In this document: positions 17,623 through 25,739 of the stretch, in pieces
Position numbering within the stretch: position 1 is the first letter of the stretch
How the letters are laid out: every line of letters starts with the position of its first letter
NCBI GenBank assembly: GCA_030431095.1
Contig: JAUIJU010000001.1
Coordinates: 1-64,000, forward strand
Length of the DNA stretch: 64,000 nt
Origin: Gammaproteobacteria bacterium
GTDB lineage: Bacteria > Pseudomonadota > Gammaproteobacteria > Xanthomonadales > SZUA-36
Direction: 5' to 3'
Notes under the pieces: generated by a model
The model's input: only the letters and a program-made list of their open reading frames with translations
Told to the model about the DNA's origin: nothing
Database searches by the model: none
Position numbers and translations under genes: made by a program

Positions 17623-18543
17623 ATGCTCGATACATTCTGGAACGTCTTTGCCATCGTCATCATCATTGGCAGCATCCTCGGTTGCTGGTGGCTGCTGCAC
17701 TGGACCAAGGGCATTTCCGACCGCGATGACGAAGATGACATTCACGACACCGGTCATGTCTGGGACCACGACATCCGTGAGCTGAACAACCCCCTGCCAC
17801 GCTGGTGGCTGAACCTGTTCAACATCACCATCGTTTTCGCCCTGGTGTACCTGGCGCTGTACCCGGGCCTGGGCAACATCGCAGGTTTCCTGGGGTGGAG
17901 CCAGGAAAACCAGTACGAAGAACAACGGGCCGAAGCGGAAGCCGCTACTGCGGAGGTGTTCGCCCGTTACAACGCGATGGACCTGGACGCATTGATCCGG
18001 GACGAGGCCGCAATGGAAACCGGTCGCCGACTGTTCGGCCAGAACTGCGCCATGTGCCACGGCTCCGATGCGCGCGGTGCTGACGGTTTCCCCAACCTGG
18101 TGGACGCGCATTGGCAGTGGGGCGGGGGCTACGACACGGTGCTGGCCACCATCGACGGCGGCCGCAATGCCGCCATGCCGCCCTGGGCGCCGGCCCTGGG
18201 CGAAGAGGGCGTGCCGCAGGTCATCGAGTACGTGCGCAGCCTGTCGGGCCTCGAACACGACGCGGCGCTCGCCACCGAGGGCCAGGGCAAATACGCCATG
18301 TTCTGTATCGCCTGCCACGGTCCGGACGGCACGGGCAATCCGGCCCTCGGTGCGCCCAACCTGACGGATGACTACTGGTTGTACGGCAGTGACCGGGAGA
18401 CCCTCGCGGAGGGCCTGCACGAAGGCCGTTTCGGCGCCATGCCCGCCTTCGGCGAACAGCTCAGCGAGGATCGTCGCAAACTTCTGGCGGCCTACGTGAT
18501 CGGCCTGGGTGAAAGCGCGGCCATTCGCGAAGGGCGGAACTGA
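17623..18543 (+). CDS. ccoP: cbb3-type cytochrome c oxidase subunit III (diheme c)
   Basis: 306 residues. Two N-terminal transmembrane helices (about 5-27 and 62-85), then two cytochrome c domains with heme motifs CAMCH (142-146) and CIACH (228-232). Both carry the GSDARGADGFPNL or GPDGTGNPALGAPNL loop usual in CcoP. Axial methionines are likely in NAAMPPWAP and GAMPAFG. It accepts electrons from the bc1 complex or soluble cytochrome c and passes them to CcoO. Confidence 0.95.
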   Translation: MLDTFWNVFAIVIIIGSILGCWWLLHWTKGISDRDDEDDIHDTGHVWDHDIRELNNPLPRWWLNLFNITIVFALVYLALYPGLGNIAGFLGWSQENQYEEQRAEAEAATAEVFARYNAMDLDALIRDEAAMETGRRLFGQNCAMCHGSDARGADGFPNLVDAHWQWGGGYDTVLATIDGGRNAAMPPWAPALGEEGVPQVIEYVRSLSGLEHDAALATEGQGKYAMFCIACHGPDGTGNPALGAPNLTDDYWLYGSDRETLAEGLHEGRFGAMPAFGEQLSEDRRKLLAAYVIGLGESAAIREGRN

Positions 18544-18553
18544 AGGCGCGAAC

Positions 18554-18919
18554 ATGAGCCCCGAAACCGACGGGTCGCTGCCCGGACGCTGGAGTCGCAC
18601 GCGGCGTGACTGGGCGGTGTGCCTCTGGATCGCCTTCCTGGCCGCTTGCCTGGGCGCCTTTGCGCAGTTTGCCTTCATCGATCCGGAATTGCTTGGCCGG
18701 TCCTGGGTCATGGGCTGGGAAACGGACCTGCGGCTGACGTACGGACTGGGCTTCGGGTTTTTCTTCCTGATCGGCCTGTTCGCCGCCCGCCTGACCGCGT
18801 TCATGATCCGCACGGGTCCGCGCAGCGGGCACGCGCGCGGACAGGGTCGGCGCAAGCCGCCCCCGGTACGTGATCCGGGTGAGCTGAACCCGGATCTGCG
18901 CGAGGAGCAGTGGCGGTGA
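18554..18919 (+). CDS. Small membrane protein between ccoP and ccoG
   Basis: 121 residues, ATG at 18554, ending inside the start of ccoG (overlap 18910-18919). Two hydrophobic helices (about 23-44 and 65-85) are separated by a periplasm-sized loop (FIDPELLGRSWVMGWETDLR) and followed by a basic, Pro-rich tail. I do not recognise a named family. Because it is embedded in the operon with tight spacing on both sides, a role in oxidase assembly or regulation is a reasonable inference, nothing more. Confidence 0.72.
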   Translation: MSPETDGSLPGRWSRTRRDWAVCLWIAFLAACLGAFAQFAFIDPELLGRSWVMGWETDLRLTYGLGFGFFFLIGLFAARLTAFMIRTGPRSGHARGQGRRKPPPVRDPGELNPDLREEQWR

Positions 18920-20301
18920 ATGCGTCTCCGGGGGGCGGCGAGACCCTCTACGTCAAGGAGCCGAAAATTTATCCCCGCGAGGTCTCCGGGCGCTACGATC
19001 GCCTGCGCAAGATCGCGGTATTCGTACTCCTGGGCCTCTACTACCTCATGCCCTGGTTAACCTGGGATGGCCGCCAGGCCGTGCTTTTCGATCTCCCGGC
19101 GCGGCGTTTCTTCATCCTGGGACTGGAGTTCTGGCCACAGGATTTCATTTACCTGGCCCTGCTGCTGATTTGCGCGGGCCTGTCGTTGTTTTTCTTCACC
19201 GCCCTGGCCGGTCGCCTCTGGTGTGGCTACGCCTGTCCGCAGACGGTCTGGACCGAGGTGTTCCTGTGGATGGAGCGCTGGGTGGAGGGCGACCGCAACA
19301 AGCAGATGAAACTGGACAAGGCGCCGTGGAGCGCCCACAAGATCGGCCGCAAGGCGCTGAAACAGTTCCTATGGATCACGTTTGCGCTGTGGACCGGATT
19401 CACGTTCGTCGGTTTTTTCACGCCGATCCGTGAGCTGGGCATCGATGTGGTCTCGTTCTCCCTGGGCGGCTGGGAGTTGTTCTGGGGTCTGTTCTACAGT
19501 TTCGCGACCTACGGCAACGCGGGCATTTTGCGCAGCCAGGTGTGCAAATACATGTGCCCCTATGCACGGTTCCAGAGCGCCATGTTTGACCGCGATACGC
19601 TGGTCATTTCCTACGACGAGGCACGCGGGGAGCCCCGCGGGGGACGCAGGAAGAGTGCCGATCCGAAGGCGCTGGGCCTGGGCGATTGCGTGTCATGCAC
19701 GCTGTGTGTGCAGGTATGTCCCACGGGAATCGACATCCGTGACGGTCTGCAGTACGAGTGCATCGCCTGCGCAGCCTGCATCGATGTCTGCGACCAGGTC
19801 ATGGACAAGATGGGTTACGAGCCCGGACTGATTCGCTATACCACGGAGAACGCCCTGGAAGGCAAGCCGACCCACGTGCTGCGCCCCCGGGTGATCATTT
19901 ACGCCGTGTTGCTGGGCGCGGTACTGACCGGCATTTTCGTCTCCCTGGGAAACAAGGTGCCGCTGCGGGTTGAAATGATCCGGGATAGGAACACCCTGTA
20001 CCGGGAGGTAGGCAATGGCCTGGTGGAAAACGTCTACCGGCTGAAACTGATCAACCAGGATGCGGCGGCGCACCGCTACCGGGTCACCGTTCCCGACTAT
20101 CCTGAGATCACCACCGAGGCCTTTCCGGCGCTGGTGCTCGAAGCCGGCCAGGTGGGTGAATTCACCTTCACGTTGACGGCGCCGGCCAGTCTTGGCGCCG
20201 GCGCGATGGAAGTTGACGTGGTGTTCGAGGCGGAAGACGATCCCGCAATCGTCAAGGTCGCCGACTCCCGGCTGTTGCTGCCGGCCGGGAATGGCCAGTG
20301 A
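18910..20301 (+). CDS. ccoG: cbb3 oxidase accessory protein CcoG (FixG), polyferredoxin-like
   Basis: 463 residues from a GTG with GAGGAG immediately upstream. Membrane helices occur at about 34-50, 77-100 and 155-172, plus the CCP-type motifs WCGYACPQTVWTE and CKYMCPYARFQ. Two 4Fe-4S ferredoxin clusters follow (CVSCTLCVQVCP at 260-271 and CIACAACIDVCD at 284-295). Another helix near 335 precedes a C-terminal beta-rich domain. CcoG reduces Cu(II) during copper delivery to the cbb3 oxidase. It overlaps the preceding ORF by 10 bp and ccoH by 4 bp. Confidence 0.95.
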   Translation: MAVNASPGGGETLYVKEPKIYPREVSGRYDRLRKIAVFVLLGLYYLMPWLTWDGRQAVLFDLPARRFFILGLEFWPQDFIYLALLLICAGLSLFFFTALAGRLWCGYACPQTVWTEVFLWMERWVEGDRNKQMKLDKAPWSAHKIGRKALKQFLWITFALWTGFTFVGFFTPIRELGIDVVSFSLGGWELFWGLFYSFATYGNAGILRSQVCKYMCPYARFQSAMFDRDTLVISYDEARGEPRGGRRKSADPKALGLGDCVSCTLCVQVCPTGIDIRDGLQYECIACAACIDVCDQVMDKMGYEPGLIRYTTENALEGKPTHVLRPRVIIYAVLLGAVLTGIFVSLGNKVPLRVEMIRDRNTLYREVGNGLVENVYRLKLINQDAAAHRYRVTVPDYPEITTEAFPALVLEAGQVGEFTFTLTAPASLGAGAMEVDVVFEAEDDPAIVKVADSRLLLPAGNGQ

Positions 20302-20537
20302 GCGTGGGCGCCGCTGAGCCGTCGCCACCCAGGCCCTGGTACCGTGAACCCTGGCCGTGGATCATCATCGGCCTGCTGGGCAGCGTGATGGTGGCCAGCG
20401 GGGTGACGGTCTGGATTGCCGTCACCCACCCTGACGCCCTGGTGGTCGAAGAAGGCGAATACCGCGAGATTCGCAGTGAAATGCGCGCCCAGGACGTGCC
20501 CGGCGCCCGGGACATCGACACCACCGACGACGGCTGA
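20298..20537 (+). CDS. ccoH: Short FixH/CcoH-like cbb3 assembly protein
   Basis: 79 residues. The segment PWYREPWPWIIIGLLGSV and the following helix (about 20-43) are characteristic of the N-terminus of FixH/CcoH, as is VTHPDALVVEEGEYREI. The usual protein is about 150-170 residues with a periplasmic beta domain after the helix. Here the protein ends about 36 residues after the helix, so it is a minimal version. There is no sign of a frameshift: the ccoI ATG follows the TGA immediately. It likely helps CcoI-CcoN assembly. Confidence 0.8.
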   Translation: MSVGAAEPSPPRPWYREPWPWIIIGLLGSVMVASGVTVWIAVTHPDALVVEEGEYREIRSEMRAQDVPGARDIDTTDDG

Positions 20538-23054
20538 ATGGCGGTGGCCGCCCTGTCGTCCAGCGCGTCTCCTGCTGCTTCCGCCGCTGCGCCGGACCTG
20601 TGTTTTCACTGTGGCGAACCCTGTCCTCCGGCGACACGGCTGTTCGTCGAGCGGGATGAACAACGGCTGCCCGTGTGTTGCGCCGGCTGCCAGGCAGTCT
20701 CCGAACTGATCTTTTCCAGCGGACTCGCGCGTTACTACCGTTTTCGTGAAGGCCAGGCGCGCACCGCCGACCTCGACGTGGATGAACTGTTGGACGCCTG
20801 GTCCCGGTGTGACGAACGCCGCGCCCTGTGGGGCAGGGACCTGGGCGGCGGGCGATTTGACCTCCTGCTGCAGACCGAGGGCGTTCGATGCGCCGCCTGC
20901 TCATGGCTGATCCGCAGTCGTCTCGAGCCGCGCGATGGTATCGAGCGCGTCCAGGTCGATGTCGGCTCCGGATACACGCGGATCACCTGGCGGCCGGAAC
21001 GCATCAGGCTGAGCGAGATTGCCGCTACGCTGGCGCGAAGCGGATACCGCCCCCACCTTCCGCTGGCCGAGGATGAGGAGCGCGGCCGCCTGCGTGAGCG
21101 GCGTGACGCCCTGTTGCGTCTCGGCGTCGCGGGCCTGGGCATGATGCAGGTGATGATGTACGCAGTGGGCCTCTATGCCGGGGAATCTCTGGGCATCAGC
21201 GCCGGCGCCGAGCGATTCCTGGAATGGACCAGCCTGCTGGTGACGCTGCCCGTCGTGCTGTACGCCGGGCGGCCGTTCTTCGAGGGGGCGGTGGCCGGTC
21301 TCCAAATGGGGCGCATGGGCATGGACGTCCCCGTGTCACTGGCCATCGGCATTGCTTTTGTATCCAGTTGCGTCAACTTCTTTCGCGGCGCCGGCGAAGT
21401 GTATTTCGACAGCGTGGTCATGTTCGTGTTTTTTCTGTCCGCGGCGCGCACGGTGCAGTTGCTTCAGCGACACCGCAACCTCCAGGGGGGCGCGGCGCTG
21501 GCGCGGTTGCTTCCGGAGTGGGCCCAGCGCGTGGACGGGGACAGGCTGGAAACCGTGCTGCTGGGCGACCTGCGTGAAGGCGACCGCGTGCGGGTGACGC
21601 CCGGCGGACCGTTCCCCGCCGACGGCCATATCCTGGAGGGGCGCACGCGGGTCGACGAGGCGCTGTTGACGGGCGAATCTTGCTGGCTCGAACGGGTGCC
21701 GGGCGACGCCGTGGTGGGTGGCAGCCTGAACCGGGACCACTCGGTGGACATGGTGGTCAGCGCCATCGGCCAGGACACCACGGTATCGGCACTCGGTCGA
21801 CTGCTGCTGCAGGCGGGCGGGCGGGAAGGCCGTGGCGCCGGGCTGGCGGAGCGCACAGCCGGGTTCTTCGTGGCGGCCGTGCTGACCATTGCCGTTCTGA
21901 CCGGCCTGGCGTGGTGGTCCATCGACCCCACCCGCGTGTTGCCAACGGTGCTTGCGGTACTGGTGGTCAGTTGCCCCTGTGCGCTGTCCCTGGCGTTCCC
22001 TGCGGCGCTGGCGGCGGCCGGCCGACGGCTGCTTCGCGACGGCATTTTGCTGACCCGCGCTGATTCCCTGGAAGCCCTGGCCGCTGCAGACCGGGCGGTA
22101 TTCGACAAGACCGGCACGCTGACGGCCGGTCGGCCCGAGCTGGCGAGGGTTACGCTCAACCCCGACCACCCCATGGCTGAGACGCTGGGCGAACATGGCG
22201 CCAGGGCCGTGGCGGCCGCCCTGGAAACCCATTCCGCGCACCCATTGGCACGGGCGTTTCGTGGCAGTGGCGCGCCTTTGGAGGCGGTGGATGTGCAAGC
22301 GATCGAACACCGCGGTCTGCAGGGTCGAGTGGACGGACAGGCCTGGAGAATCGGCTCAGCCGCACTGGTGTGCCCTGGTGGCCCCACGGTGGACGAAGCG
22401 GATGCGGCCGGCCCGGTCTGGCTGGGCAATGACGCCGGCTGGCTGGCGCGATTTTCCATGCGGGACGGATTGCGTGAGGGTGGCGGACGCCTGGTGGAGC
22501 GCCTGGCCGATCGCGGGCTACGCGTCACGGTTGCGTCCGGGGATACGCTCGACGCCGTATGCCGGGTGGCGAAACGGCTGGGTATCCAGGACATCCATGC
22601 CGAGCTTTCCCCGGAAGGGAAAATGGCCCTGGTGCGGGCGCTGCAGGGCCAGGGGCACACCGTGCTGATGGTCGGGGATGGTGTCAACGACGGCCCGGTA
22701 TTGGCGGCTGCGGACGTATCCATGACCGTGCCCGGCGCCACCGAGCTGGCCAACAGCGCCGCGGACCTGATCCTGACCGGCGCCTCGCTGGACGGGGTCG
22801 GTGCCGCGGTGGACCTGGCACGCGAGACCCGGCGCGTGGTGCGCCAGAACCTGGCCTGGGCAGTGGCCTACAACCTGCTGGCCCTGCCGCTGGCCGTCAG
22901 CGGTCAGTTGGCGCCATGGATGGCGGCGCTGGGCATGTCGGCGTCCTCCCTGTTGGTGGTGCTGAACTCGGCGCGGCTCGCCAGGGGGTGCACTCTCGCC
23001 GTCACCGCCGTTGACGCTCCGGTGAAAGACGCCGGGCAGGCGGTGCGCGCGTGA
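20538..23054 (+). CDS. ccoI: Copper-translocating P1B-type ATPase CcoI (FixI)
   Basis: 838 residues. The N-terminal Cys-rich region (CFHCGEPCPP, then CCAGCQAV) is typical of CcoI. A heavy-metal-associated domain carries GVRCAACSW. The membrane ion motif is SCPCALS (Cys479-Pro-Cys), the phosphorylation site DKTGTLT has Asp523, and the hinge is VGDGVNDGPVLAAADVS. It exports Cu(I) into the periplasm for CuB assembly in CcoN rather than for detoxification. The gene starts one base after the ccoH stop and overlaps ccoS by 4 bp. Confidence 0.96.
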   Translation: MAVAALSSSASPAASAAAPDLCFHCGEPCPPATRLFVERDEQRLPVCCAGCQAVSELIFSSGLARYYRFREGQARTADLDVDELLDAWSRCDERRALWGRDLGGGRFDLLLQTEGVRCAACSWLIRSRLEPRDGIERVQVDVGSGYTRITWRPERIRLSEIAATLARSGYRPHLPLAEDEERGRLRERRDALLRLGVAGLGMMQVMMYAVGLYAGESLGISAGAERFLEWTSLLVTLPVVLYAGRPFFEGAVAGLQMGRMGMDVPVSLAIGIAFVSSCVNFFRGAGEVYFDSVVMFVFFLSAARTVQLLQRHRNLQGGAALARLLPEWAQRVDGDRLETVLLGDLREGDRVRVTPGGPFPADGHILEGRTRVDEALLTGESCWLERVPGDAVVGGSLNRDHSVDMVVSAIGQDTTVSALGRLLLQAGGREGRGAGLAERTAGFFVAAVLTIAVLTGLAWWSIDPTRVLPTVLAVLVVSCPCALSLAFPAALAAAGRRLLRDGILLTRADSLEALAAADRAVFDKTGTLTAGRPELARVTLNPDHPMAETLGEHGARAVAAALETHSAHPLARAFRGSGAPLEAVDVQAIEHRGLQGRVDGQAWRIGSAALVCPGGPTVDEADAAGPVWLGNDAGWLARFSMRDGLREGGGRLVERLADRGLRVTVASGDTLDAVCRVAKRLGIQDIHAELSPEGKMALVRALQGQGHTVLMVGDGVNDGPVLAAADVSMTVPGATELANSAADLILTGASLDGVGAAVDLARETRRVVRQNLAWAVAYNLLALPLAVSGQLAPWMAALGMSASSLLVVLNSARLARGCTLAVTAVDAPVKDAGQAVRA

Positions 23055-23278
23055 GCATCATCTACGTCATGATCCCATTGGCGCTGGTGCTCGTCGGGGT
23101 GGCCGTCTGGGCGCTGGTGTGGGCCATCCGCTCGGGCCAGTTCGACGAACTCGAGTCTCACGGCTGGACGCCGGTCCTGGACGACGACGAGCGTCCGCAC
23201 CCGGAGACACCGGCAGACCAGGAGCGCCCGCATTCCGGGCAAGGCGCCGGCGCGGACGGCGGGGAAGGTTCGGGTTGA
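23051..23278 (+). CDS. ccoS: cbb3-type oxidase assembly protein CcoS
   Basis: 75 residues from a GTG overlapping the ccoI stop (GTGA). It starts MSIIYVMIPLALVLVGVAVW, a single membrane helix, followed by WAIRSGQFDELESHGWTPVLDD, the CcoS hallmark. The long acidic/Gly-rich tail is variable. CcoS is required for cofactor insertion into the cbb3 oxidase. Confidence 0.92.
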   Translation: MSIIYVMIPLALVLVGVAVWALVWAIRSGQFDELESHGWTPVLDDDERPHPETPADQERPHSGQGAGADGGEGSG

Positions 23279-23994
23279 ACCTTGCGGAATGGTTGCCGAT
23301 CGGGGTGACCGCCTTCCTGGCCGGCCTGCTGGGCGGCGGCCATTGTTTCGGCATGTGCGCCGGTATCGCCGGCGGTCTGGGTGCGCTGTCCACGGGGCGG
23401 GGCGCCTGGGTTTCCGCCCTGTTGTTCAATGGTGGCCGGGTCCTGAGCTATGCGCTGCTCGGCGCCGTGTTCGCGGGTGTGCTGGGCCAGGCAGCGGAGG
23501 CGCTCGGCGTTCCGGGATGGTCACGTGGACTGCGCGCCGTCACCGCCGTGTTGATCGCCATGGTGGGCCTGCGTTTCACCTTTGACTGGCAGGGCCTCGC
23601 GCGAATCGAGCGCCTGGGTGCGGGACTCTGGGCACGGATATCGCCCCTGGCGCGCCGCGCTGCCTCCCGGCCGGGTTTTTTCGGACGCTTCGCGCTCGGC
23701 CTCACCTGGGGTTTTCTGCCCTGTGGGCTGGTCTACACCATGCTCCTGACCGCCACCAGTACCGGTTCGGCACCGTCGGGCTTCCTGACCATGCTGGCCT
23801 TCGGCCTGGGAACCCTACCGGCCCTGCTGGGCATGACCCTGTGGGCGCCGGCCCTGGCGGGGTTCCTGCAGGAGCGTGGTACGCGTCGGCTGGTCGGAAT
23901 GGGATTGCTGCTGTTGGCGGCCTGGACATTGCTGGTGCTCTGGGGACTTGGCGGCGGGCTCGAGCACGCACACCACGGTATGCATCATGGCTGA
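23275..23994 (+). CDS. Sulfite exporter TauE/SafE-type (UreH-like) membrane protein
   Basis: 239 residues from a TTG at 23275 that overlaps the ccoS stop (TTGA) and has GGGGAAGG seven bases upstream. Six or so membrane helices are seen. Family landmarks are FLAGLLGGGHCFGMCAGIAGG and GLTWGFLPCGLVYTMLLTA, with conserved Cys in both. A His-rich tail (EHAHHGMHHG) ends it. Homologues commonly close cco operons and are suspected copper or assembly factors. No transport substrate can be read from the sequence. Confidence 0.87.
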   Translation: MNLAEWLPIGVTAFLAGLLGGGHCFGMCAGIAGGLGALSTGRGAWVSALLFNGGRVLSYALLGAVFAGVLGQAAEALGVPGWSRGLRAVTAVLIAMVGLRFTFDWQGLARIERLGAGLWARISPLARRAASRPGFFGRFALGLTWGFLPCGLVYTMLLTATSTGSAPSGFLTMLAFGLGTLPALLGMTLWAPALAGFLQERGTRRLVGMGLLLLAAWTLLVLWGLGGGLEHAHHGMHHG

Positions 23995-24019
23995 TCCGCC
24001 TTCGGCTCGCGGGCGGGGT

Positions 24020-24025
24020 TAGAAT
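24020..24025 (+). promoter_or_regulatory. -10-like box upstream of mscS-family gene
   Basis: TAGAAT at 24020-24025, 30 bases before the ATG at 24056. A GGGGAAAG ribosome site lies in between. Confidence 0.35.
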
Positions 24026-24055
24026 GCCTGCAGTCGACATGGGTGGGGAAAGTCC

Positions 24056-25687
24056 ATGAACGGTCGCATTCGCAGCATTTACGGCAGGGTTGTCTTCGTC
24101 CTGCTCGCCTCGGCGCTGGTCCTTGCCGCGCCGGTCCAGGGCCAGGACGAGACACCGGCCCCGGCTTCACCGCCGGCGCCGGTGGTCGATGCGCAGCCAT
24201 TGGGCTCCGTGGCGCAGGTTCGCGTGGACGGCAAGGTATTGTTCTCGGTGCGCGGTCTCAGCGCCTTTCCTGCGTCCCGGCGGGCGCGCCAGGTCTCAGA
24301 CCGGATCGTGGAGTTCGCCCGTAACGAGCGCGTTTCGCCGGAGCAACTCACCGTGCGCGAAGATGAACGCGGTCACTTCGTCCTGGAGGTCGGGGAACTC
24401 ATGGTCACCCGGCTGTTCGAGGAGGATGCCCATATTGAGGGCATCGCGCTGCCCCTGCTGTCCGAGGTTGTCGCCGTGCGCATCCGCGAGTCGGTGACCA
24501 AGTACCGGGCGGACCGGACCCCGAGGGCCTTATGGCGCTCAGCCCTGTTTTCCGTGGGCCTGACCGGTGTGCTGGCGTTGCTGGCCTGGGGCCTCCTGCG
24601 ACTGCGCCGCTGGCTGGAACGCGTGGTGCGCAGAAAGGTGGACCGCAGCATGGCGAACCTGGAGCGCAAATCCGGATCCGTGGTGCACCGCAGTCACCTG
24701 TGGGGCCTGGCGAACGGCCTGTTGCACGCCCTGTGGATTCTTTCCCTGCTGGTCATCGTCTATTTCTATCTTTCCTCGGTGCTGGGTACGTTTCCCTGGA
24801 CGCGGGGTTTCGCCCTGGTGCTGCTGGACTACATCGCCAATCCGTTGGCCCATATGGGCCAGGCCATCGTGCACGCCATCCCGGATCTGATGTTCCTGCT
24901 GGTGCTGTGGTTCGTGGTGCGCTACCTGCTGCGCACGCTCAAGTCCTTTTTCGAGGCCGTACATCGCGGCCGGGTCACGCTGGTCAACTTCGAGGCCGAT
25001 TGGGCGATGCCCACCTACCGGCTGCTGCGCATCGCGGTGATCGCCTTCGCGCTGGTGGTGGCCTATCCCTACATTCCCGGGTCGGATTCAGCCGCGTTCA
25101 AGGGCATTTCCCTGTTCCTGGGCGTGATCGTTTCACTGGGCTCGACGTCGTTCATTTCCAACCTGATCGCCGGCATTGCCCTGACCTACCGCGGCGTATT
25201 TCGCGAAGGGGACTGGGTGGTGATCGGTTCCGAGGAAGGGCGGGTGGAAGAAATCCGTTCCCAGGTCGTACGGCTGCGGACGCGGGACAATGAGCGCGTC
25301 AGTATTCCCAGTTCGACGATACTCAACGCCAATGTGACCAACCTGAGCGAACAGGCGGATGGCAAGGGCCTGGCACTGCGCGCCTATGTCGGACTGGGCT
25401 ACGACGTCGCCTGGCGCAAGGCGGAGGAACTGTTGCTGGCGGCGGCCGCCGACACCGAGGGCGTGCTCGCTGAGCCCGAACCCTGGGTTCAGACCAACGA
25501 CCTGGGAGACTGCTCGGTCACCCACATGCTGGTGGTGCGGGTAGCCGACGCCGGGCCGCTTCCCGCCATACGCACCCGTCTGCACCGGGCCATCCTGGAC
25601 CGCTTCCACGGGGCGGGCGTGCAGATCATGTCACCGTCCTACGTGGCCGACCCGGAATCTCCCAAGGTGCCACCGGTCGACAACTGA
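24056..25687 (+). CDS. MscS-family mechanosensitive ion channel
   Basis: 543 residues. Signal peptide (1-30, ending PVQGQ) and a periplasmic domain of about 120 residues lead into five hydrophobic helices between about 160 and 385. Helix TM3 equivalent is GISLFLGVIVSLGSTSFISNLIAG. The MscS beta domain follows: YRGVFREGDWVVIGSEEGRVEEI, RLRTRDNERVSIPSSTIL. It opens on membrane tension during hypo-osmotic shock; the extra N-terminal region makes it larger than E. coli MscS. GGGGAAAG precedes the ATG. It is convergent with the acylase gene across a strong hairpin. Confidence 0.9.
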   Translation: MNGRIRSIYGRVVFVLLASALVLAAPVQGQDETPAPASPPAPVVDAQPLGSVAQVRVDGKVLFSVRGLSAFPASRRARQVSDRIVEFARNERVSPEQLTVREDERGHFVLEVGELMVTRLFEEDAHIEGIALPLLSEVVAVRIRESVTKYRADRTPRALWRSALFSVGLTGVLALLAWGLLRLRRWLERVVRRKVDRSMANLERKSGSVVHRSHLWGLANGLLHALWILSLLVIVYFYLSSVLGTFPWTRGFALVLLDYIANPLAHMGQAIVHAIPDLMFLLVLWFVVRYLLRTLKSFFEAVHRGRVTLVNFEADWAMPTYRLLRIAVIAFALVVAYPYIPGSDSAAFKGISLFLGVIVSLGSTSFISNLIAGIALTYRGVFREGDWVVIGSEEGRVEEIRSQVVRLRTRDNERVSIPSSTILNANVTNLSEQADGKGLALRAYVGLGYDVAWRKAEELLLAAAADTEGVLAEPEPWVQTNDLGDCSVTHMLVVRVADAGPLPAIRTRLHRAILDRFHGAGVQIMSPSYVADPESPKVPPVDN

Positions 25688-25694
25688 GCCGGTC

Positions 25695-25719
25695 GGCGGC
25701 CCGGACAGGCCGGGCCGCC
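25695..25719. terminator. Hairpin between convergent genes
   Basis: A perfect 10-bp stem (GGCGGCCCGG / CCGGGCCGCC) with a 5-nt loop, ACAGG, eight bases after the mscS-family stop and 20 bases past the acylase stop. There is no T-run on either side, so intrinsic termination is only plausible. Confidence 0.55.
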
Positions 25720-25739
25720 ACGATGCTTCGCTGTTTGTC

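Noticed and set aside
18910-18919. Frameshift between the small membrane gene and ccoG
   Set aside because: The 10-bp overlap is a normal operon arrangement; both reading frames have sensible starts and ends.
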